Assembly: GCA_020443425.1 (NCBI GenBank)
Contig: JAGRIE010000006.1
Location: 131,191-195,190 of the forward strand
Direction of reading: 5' to 3'
Length of the DNA: 64,000 bases
From: Halioglobus sp.
GTDB taxonomy: Bacteria; Pseudomonadota; Gammaproteobacteria; Pseudomonadales; Halieaceae
Below, piece by piece: positions 17,429-24,447 of the stretch (positions are counted from its first letter, which is position 1; every line of letters begins with the position of its first letter). A program made the translations under genes and the position numbers. Under the pieces are notes generated by a model. It worked only from the letters and a program-made list of their open reading frames with translations, was not told the origin of the DNA and made no database searches.

Positions 17429-18817
17429 ATGTCGCTTCAGGTAAAACAGGTTGGGTCGCAGCAGGCCAATCCGCAACGGGTCGCATTCCTGCTGGATAAC
17501 CTCAATGGCGGTGGTGCCGAACGGGTAGTGCTGTCCATGGCCTCGGGATTTGCATCGCTGGGCTATGAGGTCGACCTGCTGGTGTGCGAGTTGCAGGGGG
17601 AGCTGTGCGGCAGTGTGCCGCCCGGGGTCAACCTGGTGGTGCTGCAGCCCGTCGGTAAACTGGCTGGCCTGGCTGCCGCTGTGCGCAGGGCCGGCTGGCG
17701 CGGTTTTGGCGGTCTCCTGTTCTGGCTGGCATCGGCGCGGAAAATTCCGCGCACCTTCCGCTACATCCGCGATATCAGCGACTATCTGCAGAACACGCGC
17801 CCGGCCGTGATCTCCTCCGCGCTGGGCAAATCCAGTATCAGCGCCATCCTGGCCGCATCCGGGCTGGATGTGCCGACCCGGGTGTTTGTCGGCGTGCATA
17901 TCGCGCTGTCCATTCGCAGCGAGCAGAGCCGGAAAAGCGGCAAGGGCCAGGCGTACAGCATGGTGCCGATGTTCCGCTACAGTTTTGCCAGGGCCGACGG
18001 TGTCATCGCCGCCTCGCGCGGTGTCGCCGAGGATGCGATCAGCCTTCTCGGCCTGGAGCCGGAGCGCGTGCATGTGGTCTACAACCCCGTCGCCGAGCCC
18101 GAGCCCGCCGGTGAGCCCGGCGGGGTCTTTACCCACCCGTGGTTCCGGCCGGGCTCTCCACCGGTCATCCTCGGCATGGGGCGGCTGGTCGAGCAGAAAA
18201 ACTTTCCGCTGCTGATACGGGCGTTCGCCGCAGTGCGCCGGCGCGTCGATGCGCGGCTGGTGATTCTCGGTGGCGACAAGTCTTCCGCTGACCAGATGGC
18301 GCACCGCCAGGAACTGCAGAGCCTGGCGACAGAACTGGGCGTCGGGGAGGATGTCGCACTGCCGGGTTACCAGCGCGATCCCCATACCTTCCTGCGCGCG
18401 GCGCGGGTCTTTGTGCTGTCCTCCAGTTTTGAGGGGTTCGGCAATGTGCTGGTGGAGGCGCTGCTTGAGGGGTGCCCGGTGGTGAGTACCGATTGCCCCA
18501 GTGGGCCCGCCGAAATCCTGGAGAACGGCCGTTACGGAAAACTGGTGCCGGTCGACGATGTGGCGCGGCTATCGGAGGCGATTCTGGACACCCTGGCGTC
18601 GGAGCCGGAGCCGGAATTATTGCGTGAGCGCGGGCGTGAATTCTCCCTCGAGCGCGCAGTGGAGGGGTATCACCGGATATTTTTCGGCGAGCGTCCCGCC
18701 TGCCTGCCCGACGGGCCGGCGCTGTCATCGTCGGTCAAGCCCAACTCGTACGCCACCAGGCAGGCCAATGGCAGCCAGAGAATAATCCACAGCTCCCTGG
18801 GCCGGGTGACGATCTGA
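17429..18817 (+). CDS. Glycosyltransferase family 4, C-terminus overlapping the opposite-strand ligase gene
   Basis: 462 residues. N-terminal GGGAERVVLSMASGF (about 28-42) and donor-domain motifs ILGMGRLVEQKNFPLLI (about 247) and SSFEGFGNVLVEALLEG (about 332) mark a GT4 transferase. The recognisable domain ends near residue 418 (EGYHRIFF). The remaining roughly 44 residues have no family character and read the antisense of the O-antigen ligase gene, so this frame may have lost its original stop. The two genes overlap tail-to-tail by 148 bases. It is related to the GT4 at 28754-30007 (same GGGAER opening and TDCP segment), so the pair may act on the same glycolipid. Confidence 0.87.
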   Translation: MSLQVKQVGSQQANPQRVAFLLDNLNGGGAERVVLSMASGFASLGYEVDLLVCELQGELCGSVPPGVNLVVLQPVGKLAGLAAAVRRAGWRGFGGLLFWLASARKIPRTFRYIRDISDYLQNTRPAVISSALGKSSISAILAASGLDVPTRVFVGVHIALSIRSEQSRKSGKGQAYSMVPMFRYSFARADGVIAASRGVAEDAISLLGLEPERVHVVYNPVAEPEPAGEPGGVFTHPWFRPGSPPVILGMGRLVEQKNFPLLIRAFAAVRRRVDARLVILGGDKSSADQMAHRQELQSLATELGVGEDVALPGYQRDPHTFLRAARVFVLSSSFEGFGNVLVEALLEGCPVVSTDCPSGPAEILENGRYGKLVPVDDVARLSEAILDTLASEPEPELLRERGREFSLERAVEGYHRIFFGERPACLPDGPALSSSVKPNSYATRQANGSQRIIHSSLGRVTI

Positions 18818-19917
18818 TCGGTGTCGACGAGCACGCAGATCACGCCCAGTGCGAACAGGCACAGGTAGCGCGCGCGCCGCACCGTGAAAACCATCTTGAA
18901 CGCGGTGTACAGCGCCAGCCCGTAGACCACCAGCAACAGCAGCAGGCCGACCAGGCCGCCGTCGCGCAGCGTCGCCAGGAAGCTGCTGTGGGCGTAGTTC
19001 AGTATGCTCGGTTTGCCGTCGGGCAGTAGCACAATCTCTGGCTGGTAGCCGTAGCCAAAAATGGGGGCGGCCTGCCACTGCTCCAGTATGCGCTCCCAGA
19101 TGGGGAACCGGGCCGCGAAGCCGAGATCCACCGCCGCGTTCAACAGGCCCAGCGACCAGATCAGGTAGACGCTGGCAGTGAGCCCGATGCACAGCCCGAT
19201 CACCAGGGCCGGCGGTGTCCGGCGGCGGTCCAGCAGGAACAGCAGGGCACTCGCCGAGGCCAGCGCCAGCAGGCCGGTGTTGCTCTGGGTCAGGATGACG
19301 AACAACACGATAACCGGCACCCCCGCCGCATAGACATAGGCCAGCTTTTCACCCCAGTGCCGGCGTGCGTAGTCCAGTGCGATAACGCCGAAAAAGCCGT
19401 AGATGAAAGCGCTCGGGTTGGGGTTGTCAGTAATCCCCAGGCCGATCATGCGATTCTCTGTCAACGCCGGTAACAGCAGCAGGTCTTCAAACGTGGCGAT
19501 GGAGACCGCCGCCGCGGCGATCGCCACCAAAGCGACCGCTTCCATGATTGCGTCCGGCAACTGTCGGTGGCGCTCAAACCAGTACACAGTCAGCAATATA
19601 AAAACGAGTATGTAGGCCGTGTACCGGGTGTCGCGCCACAGCGTCTCGAGGGAAAAATCCGTGCTCCACAGCGAGCTGGTCAACATATAGGCCAGGTAGA
19701 CCAGCAGGCCCAGCCAGATGCGGCTCCTCATGCACAGCTTCACGGTTTGCGGCAGCAGGAACAGGCCGGGCAGGAACACGGCGGCAATATAAAACTTGTA
19801 GTTGTCCACCGCGTTGGGAACAAAGTAGAAGCCCGCGAGGAACAGCGTATAGGTCGCGAAAACGATATTCGCCAGACTCCAGCGCCGCTCGCGATCCGGA
19901 AAAGACAGGTTTAGCAC
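18670..19917 (-). CDS. O-antigen ligase family protein (WaaL/Wzy-like)
   Basis: 415 residues with about 11-12 membrane helices. The large periplasmic loop and C-terminal Wzy_C signature are visible as WERILEQWQAAPIFGYGY and NYAHSSFLATLRDGG around residues 280-325. Family members either ligate O-antigen to lipid A-core or polymerise it in the periplasm; sequence alone does not separate these. The GTG start at 19917 overlaps the stop of the upstream GT2 gene (GTGCTAA), implying translational coupling. It is the last gene of a seven-gene minus-strand unit beginning at 26222. Its 3' end overlaps the convergent GT4 gene. Confidence 0.87.
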   Translation of the reverse strand: MLNLSFPDRERRWSLANIVFATYTLFLAGFYFVPNAVDNYKFYIAAVFLPGLFLLPQTVKLCMRSRIWLGLLVYLAYMLTSSLWSTDFSLETLWRDTRYTAYILVFILLTVYWFERHRQLPDAIMEAVALVAIAAAAVSIATFEDLLLLPALTENRMIGLGITDNPNPSAFIYGFFGVIALDYARRHWGEKLAYVYAAGVPVIVLFVILTQSNTGLLALASASALLFLLDRRRTPPALVIGLCIGLTASVYLIWSLGLLNAAVDLGFAARFPIWERILEQWQAAPIFGYGYQPEIVLLPDGKPSILNYAHSSFLATLRDGGLVGLLLLLVVYGLALYTAFKMVFTVRRARYLCLFALGVICVLVDTDQIVTRPRELWIILWLPLACLVAYELGLTDDDSAGPSGRQAGRSPKNIR

Positions 19918-20897
19918 GAGGCATCCTTGTGGCGATAGTGTCGGTTGGGTATCTGCAGCACGCCGGCAATGGTACCCAGATTGTCAGCGATATGCAGCGC
20001 GTGCGGTACCCACGCGCCGCTGTTGCGGCCGGCGCTGGCGAGCATGCGCAGCAGGGACCAGCCGATCTGCCCTGCCGCTCTCAGGGTCAGGCGCAGGGCA
20101 ATACGCAGCGCGCCGAGGGCAGAGCGGGATTTCAGGCGCCGTTTCACAAAGTATTTCACGCAGCCGCGGCGATAGGACTCTCTCCACATGTAGGAGAAGT
20201 TGGCGCGTTCGGCCGGGATCCATTCGCTGACGCGTGCCGCAGCGGCCCAGGCGAAACTGTGGCCGCGCTGTTTCAGCGACTGGAACAACAGTTTGTCCTC
20301 GCCGCCGCTGAGTGCCAGGGCCGGCTCGAACGACAGGCCGGAGGGGCCGAGCAATCCGGCCCGCACCAGTACATTGCAGGTCGCCGCCGGTGGGTCCGGG
20401 TCCAGTTCGCGCAGACGCTCGCTGTTCTCCGGCTTCCTGAAAATACTGCTGGCGGCGATCCACTCCGGCGTCAGGGGTGGGAAGACCGGGGTGGCGGGGC
20501 CGACCACGATATCCGCACCGCTGCGCGCTTGGGCATCCAGCAACTGGTCCAGCCAATCGGGTGCCGGCACCTCATCGTCGTCGATCATGGCGATAAAATC
20601 CGTGCCCGGCGGCACCGCGGCCAGCGCCGTGTTGCGGGCGTAGGAGATGCCGGGTCGCGGTTCGTGCAGGTAGTGCAGTGGCCAGCGCCACGTCTGCGCA
20701 GCGCAGGTCGCCGCCGCCGAGCCAGTGGGCGAATTGTCCACCACAATGAGCTGTACGCGCGGTGTCGGCGTGACGGTGAACACCTGTCCATCGAGCCCGG
20801 CCAACAGGCGCTGCAGGCCATCGGGACGCATAAACGTGCAGATACAGACGGCTAGTGAGCTGTGTGTTGGCTCAGGAATGGGTTGCTCCACTTGCAT
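19911..20897 (-). CDS. Glycosyltransferase family 2
   Basis: 328 residues. The GT-A nucleotide-binding strand VCICTFMRPDGL (about 17-28), VDNSPTGS (about 54), and the metal-binding DDDE in FIAMIDDDEVPAPDW (about 100-114) identify a family 2 transferase; LALSGGEDKLLFQSLKQRG (about 193-211) is the acceptor-side ED motif. The C-terminal region is basic and amphipathic, suggesting membrane contact. It starts at ATG 20897, five bases after the stop of the upstream acyltransferase, and overlaps the ligase start, so it belongs to the lipid operon and may add a sugar to the lipid made there. Confidence 0.9.
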   Translation of the reverse strand: MQVEQPIPEPTHSSLAVCICTFMRPDGLQRLLAGLDGQVFTVTPTPRVQLIVVDNSPTGSAAATCAAQTWRWPLHYLHEPRPGISYARNTALAAVPPGTDFIAMIDDDEVPAPDWLDQLLDAQARSGADIVVGPATPVFPPLTPEWIAASSIFRKPENSERLRELDPDPPAATCNVLVRAGLLGPSGLSFEPALALSGGEDKLLFQSLKQRGHSFAWAAAARVSEWIPAERANFSYMWRESYRRGCVKYFVKRRLKSRSALGALRIALRLTLRAAGQIGWSLLRMLASAGRNSGAWVPHALHIADNLGTIAGVLQIPNRHYRHKDASC

Positions 20898-20902
20898 AAT
20901 GA

Positions 20903-21904
20903 TTAGAGTTTATGCGCCTTCGGCCAACGCCGTTTCAGGCAGACCCACTGCTCGGGGTACTCCCTGATCCACGCTTCGAAGTGCTGGTGCACGATCTCGG
21001 TGACAGCCACCGCCTGCTCCTTGACCGGGGCATCGGGAATCGGGCTGACCAGTGGGTCGTAGACGGTTATCCGGTAGCGCCCGCCCGGAAGGCGCTCGGC
21101 GCGCGACAGGACGATGGCGGCACCGGTGCGCAGCGCCAGTCCCACCGCACTGGTATTGGTCAGCGCATCCACGCCAAAAAACGGGATCAACTTGCCGGTA
21201 TCGGGCCGCGTGTCTATCGCCATGATGATGCTTTCACCCGCGTTCAGCGCCTTGATCAGCGGCCGCGGCCCGGCGTCGGCGGCGATCAGCTTTTCGCCGA
21301 AAGACTGGCGCAAGTCCAGCATCAGCTCCTGCATCACCGGGTTGGACTCCGGCGCATAGATGGTACTGATGTCGAACCCGTACTGCCTCGTCACCAGCGC
21401 CGCGACCTGCCAGGCGCCGACGTGGGCCGTCATGAACACGGTGGCGCGCCGGCTCTGCATATGCTTGAGCGCTTCCGGTTCCAGCACGAATTCGATGCGC
21501 TGTTCACGCTCTTCCCAGATCTGCTGCAATTTCAGCAATTCGGCGGCGGAGTACCCGAGGTGGCGGAATATCTCCCGGGTGGTCTGCTCCCGCCACTGCG
21601 GCGATTTGTCGGGAAAGGCGATAGCCAGGTTGTCGCGGGCCTTAGCCGCCTTGTCTGACAGCGAACCGACGAGGCCGAATACGGCCGCCGATAACCGCAT
21701 GGCCTGGTCGATACTCAGCTTGCGCATCAGCCAGAATATAAAACGGAACAGGGCGGCCTCTGCCCGCTGTGTGAAAGCGGCCAGCCGCGGCGCCTTGCGG
21801 GCAAGGCGCTTCGGAACCAGGTAGAACTCGGGCACCCCGGTCGACTCAACCCTGGCCCGGGTCTGAACCGAATATGCGGTCCCAGATCGGGGAGCTGACT
21901 CCAT
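20903..21904 (-). CDS. LpxL/HtrB-type lysophospholipid/lipid A acyltransferase homologue with altered catalytic motif
   Basis: 333 residues from ATG 21904 (AGAGGG upstream). The LpxL-family layout is clear: ARDNLAIAFP (about 90), the acyltransferase motif region TAHVGAWQ (H161 to Q166), IMAIDTRPD (about 222), and QWVCLKRRWP near the end. The usual catalytic pair is HxxxxE/D; here position six is glutamine (HVGAWQ). The neighbouring paralogue keeps HQSNWE. The enzyme may be inactive, a partner of the paralogue, or use another acid. The 5' end overlaps the hydroxylase gene by 59 bases; a GTG at 21835 is an alternative start that avoids the overlap but lacks a ribosome site. Confidence 0.85.
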   Translation of the reverse strand: MESAPRSGTAYSVQTRARVESTGVPEFYLVPKRLARKAPRLAAFTQRAEAALFRFIFWLMRKLSIDQAMRLSAAVFGLVGSLSDKAAKARDNLAIAFPDKSPQWREQTTREIFRHLGYSAAELLKLQQIWEEREQRIEFVLEPEALKHMQSRRATVFMTAHVGAWQVAALVTRQYGFDISTIYAPESNPVMQELMLDLRQSFGEKLIAADAGPRPLIKALNAGESIIMAIDTRPDTGKLIPFFGVDALTNTSAVGLALRTGAAIVLSRAERLPGGRYRITVYDPLVSPIPDAPVKEQAVAVTEIVHQHFEAWIREYPEQWVCLKRRWPKAHKL

Positions 21905-22475
21905 AGCGACCACCCTCTTTCGAGTAGTGGTGCTTCAGGTGGTAGTGTTTGAGGAATTTGGCCACCGGGTTGCGCATCGGGAAGTGATGGGTCGAGTAGT
22001 GGATGTAGTCATAGACCAGGTAGCCTATGATAAAAAACGCGCAGAACGGCTGGATCCAGGGCTGCGGGATAAACAGGCCGAACAGCAGGTACAGCACCAG
22101 CATGATGGGGATGGCGCCGGCGGGCGGCATCACCAGGCGGGTCTTGTCCTTCGGGTCATCGTGGTGATTGCCGTGGAACAGGAACACCAGCCACTTGCCC
22201 AGCTTGCTCCTGGCGGGGAAGTGGAACAGGTAGCGGTGCAGGCAGTACTCGGTGAGCGACCAGGTGACGATACCGGCGAACCCGATCGCCAGCACCGGCA
22301 GCAGCGGCAGGTTGTACACGGCGAAGCTGCGCCAGATCAACCAGCCGGCAATCGGCCCCCACATCAACAGCGGCGTGATGGGGTGGACATGGGACAGGCG
22401 CTCGAGAAAATCATTCTCGAACAGGCGTATGGACTGATGTTGTTCGTCAGGCTGCATAGGAATCTGTGTCGGCAT
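21846..22475 (-). CDS. Fatty acid hydroxylase superfamily protein, FA2H-like
   Basis: 209 residues, four or five membrane helices, and the di-iron histidine boxes of the fatty-acid hydroxylase/sterol desaturase superfamily: HRYLFH (about 83), HGNHHDD (about 100), HYSTHH (about 160) and HLKHHY (about 180). The spacing resembles the catalytic part of eukaryotic FA2H, which 2-hydroxylates the N-acyl chain of ceramide. It is nested between two LpxL-like genes with overlaps of 59 and 29 bases, and sits in an operon with a fatty acyl-AMP ligase and a CerR-like reductase. Hydroxylation of a ceramide or lipid acyl chain is therefore a reasonable inference, not proven. Confidence 0.85.
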   Translation of the reverse strand: MPTQIPMQPDEQHQSIRLFENDFLERLSHVHPITPLLMWGPIAGWLIWRSFAVYNLPLLPVLAIGFAGIVTWSLTEYCLHRYLFHFPARSKLGKWLVFLFHGNHHDDPKDKTRLVMPPAGAIPIMLVLYLLFGLFIPQPWIQPFCAFFIIGYLVYDYIHYSTHHFPMRNPVAKFLKHYHLKHHYSKEGGRYGVSSPIWDRIFGSDPGQG

Positions 22476-23433
22476 CTGGGCCGCGCTCCTCCGTCTTGGA
22501 TAGTTTACGTTTTGGCCATATGCGCTTCGAGCAGAACCAGTCTTCGGGTTGCTCGCGTATCCAGTTCTCGAACTGCAGGTGGACCTGCTGGATCATATCG
22601 ATGGCCTGGTCTGTCTCATCCGCATTGGCATTGCGGGGCCGTACCGGGGGGTGAAAGGTGACCCGGTAGTGGGCATCCTGCAACCGCTCCACCTGCACCG
22701 GGACGAGGTCGCAGTGGAATTTCAGTGCGAGTTTGGCGGGCATGATGGTCGAGGGCTTGTCGAGCCCGAAAAACTGCACGGGCTTACCCTCATCGACCCG
22801 GCGATCCATCACCATGGCGGCGGTCCGCCCCTGCTTCAGCGCGCGCATCAGCAGGCGGGCGCTGTTCTCTGCCGGCAACAATTCGCAGTTGAGTGCCTCC
22901 CGCGACGCCAGCAACATACGGTCCAGCAGCGGGTTGGTGGGCGGCGAGTAGAGGCTGGCGTTGGGAATATTCAATTTTGCCATGGCCGAACAGACCACCT
23001 CCCAGTTGCTCTGGTGGGCGGTCACGATAACGCAGGGCCTGGCGGGGTTCTCGTAGGTTTCGATGGGCTCGCGAATATCGATCTGCAGGCGATCGTCCTC
23101 GGCGAGTATCGTGGCGAGGTGTGGGTACTCCGCCATTACTCGCCCGGAGCGACCCCAGGAGCGGGTGACGAGGTCATCCAGTTCCGTCTCGCTCAACTGC
23201 GGGAACGCGATCGCGAGGTTGGCGCGATAGATGGCCGTCTTCCTTTTCAGCTTCGGGCCTATCCAGCGTCCCAGCCTGTCACCGAAGCGGGAAGCCGTGT
23301 CGACGGGCAGCAGTCGCGCCAGCCGGGTAATCGACCACACCAGCACAAAATCCAGTCGCCACAGCGCCTCGCGGAGCAGGCGGTGATCGCGTGCCCATTT
23401 GCGCAATGGATTGCCGACAATAAATTCTGCCAC
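22447..23433 (-). CDS. LpxL/HtrB-type acyltransferase with intact catalytic motif
   Basis: 328 residues from GTG 23433. Family landmarks are YRANLAIAFP (about 69-78), the catalytic HQSNWE (H140, E145), AAMVMDRRVDEGKPVQFFG (about 205-223) and DWFCSKRIWPKRK near the C-terminus. Members transfer acyl chains to lipid A precursors or to related glycolipids and ornithine lipids on the cytoplasmic face. It is 75 bases downstream of the CerR-like gene and overlaps the hydroxylase start, so it belongs to the lipid operon. A late lipid A acyltransferase role remains the default; an acyl transfer to a sphingolipid is the alternative suggested by context. Confidence 0.88.
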   Translation of the reverse strand: MAEFIVGNPLRKWARDHRLLREALWRLDFVLVWSITRLARLLPVDTASRFGDRLGRWIGPKLKRKTAIYRANLAIAFPQLSETELDDLVTRSWGRSGRVMAEYPHLATILAEDDRLQIDIREPIETYENPARPCVIVTAHQSNWEVVCSAMAKLNIPNASLYSPPTNPLLDRMLLASREALNCELLPAENSARLLMRALKQGRTAAMVMDRRVDEGKPVQFFGLDKPSTIMPAKLALKFHCDLVPVQVERLQDAHYRVTFHPPVRPRNANADETDQAIDMIQQVHLQFENWIREQPEDWFCSKRIWPKRKLSKTEERGPDADTDSYAA

Positions 23434-23508
23434 GGGATGTTATACCTGAAATTTAGGATTCAATGAAAAGCGGGGCATTATATCGCACTATAGCCGCGAG
23501 ATTCGCGG

Positions 23509-24447
23509 TCAAAGTGATGGTAATTTGAGCTGTTCCAGCCCCTCGCGCAAACCGACTGCGGGTGCCCACCCGGTGGCGGCGGTGATCGCGCTGTTGTCGG
23601 CAACCCAGTCACTGTGCCGCAGTTCGCGCAACTTGGGCGGTGTCAGCATGGGCGCGTTGCCGGTGATGGCGGCCAGCCGGCTGTTGAGGCTGGCGACGGT
23701 GTCGAGCAGCCACTTTGGCACGCGCACGAGGCGCACCTGCCGCGACCAGTGCTGGCCGGCCATTTCCGCCAGGTCGTGCCAGTTGTAGCCACCGGGCCTG
23801 CCGTCGCTCAGGCTCAGCGGCTGGCGCAGCGCGGCGGGGCACAGCAGGCAGGCGATAATGGCCTCCACCAGGTCGGATACGTAAATCAGCGAGATACGCA
23901 CGTCCGGCGAGCCGGGTACCACTGCGATACCGCGCCGCATCAGCTGGAAGATCGGCAGCATCTCCTTGTCGCCGGGGCCGTACACCGCCGGTGGTCGCAG
24001 CACGGCGTACTCGATATCCGCACACTGCAGCAGCAGCTGTTCGCCCTGCCATTTGCTGTGTGCATACCAGGAGATATCCGGCTCGCGCGCGACAATCGAG
24101 GACAGCAACAGCAGCCGGGGGCGCTGGCTTTGCGCGCGAATCGCGTTGATGACGGCGGCCGTGCCATCGACATTGACGCGGTCGAAGTCGGCCTGCGAAT
24201 TGCCCCGTACCGCCCCTGCGGCATGCACCACGGCATCGCTGTCGGTGAGAAGCTGTGCCAGGGCTGTGCTGTTGGCGAGGTCACCCTCGACGAGGCTGAC
24301 ACCGATGTTGGCGAGTCCGGCGGCGGCTGCCGGGTTCCTGACCAGTGCCCGGACGCGGTAACCCCGGTCCAGCAGGGACTGGCACAGGGTGGAACCGATG
24401 AACCCGGTAGCGCCGGTAACGGCGATGAGGCTGCCTTTGACGATCAG
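23509..24447 (-). CDS. NAD(P)-dependent epimerase/reductase, CerR-like, apparently CTG start
   Basis: About 312 residues of extended SDR fold. The Rossmann motif TGATGFIGSTL lies about ten residues from the start, and the catalytic YxxxK is YAHSK (about 130-134). The first ATG/GTG/TTG in frame is a GTG at 24231, which would delete the Rossmann motif, while upstream an in-frame TGA comes before any usual start. The best candidate is CTG at 24447-24445, overlapping the TGA of the upstream acyl-AMP ligase (CTGA), with AGGG about ten bases before. The family includes CerR, the 3-ketosphinganine-type reductase of bacterial ceramide synthesis; adjacency to the ligase matches that pathway. Confidence 0.75.
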   Translation of the reverse strand: MIVKGSLIAVTGATGFIGSTLCQSLLDRGYRVRALVRNPAAAAGLANIGVSLVEGDLANSTALAQLLTDSDAVVHAAGAVRGNSQADFDRVNVDGTAAVINAIRAQSQRPRLLLLSSIVAREPDISWYAHSKWQGEQLLLQCADIEYAVLRPPAVYGPGDKEMLPIFQLMRRGIAVVPGSPDVRISLIYVSDLVEAIIACLLCPAALRQPLSLSDGRPGGYNWHDLAEMAGQHWSRQVRLVRVPKWLLDTVASLNSRLAAITGNAPMLTPPKLRELRHSDWVADNSAITAATGWAPAVGLREGLEQLKLPSL

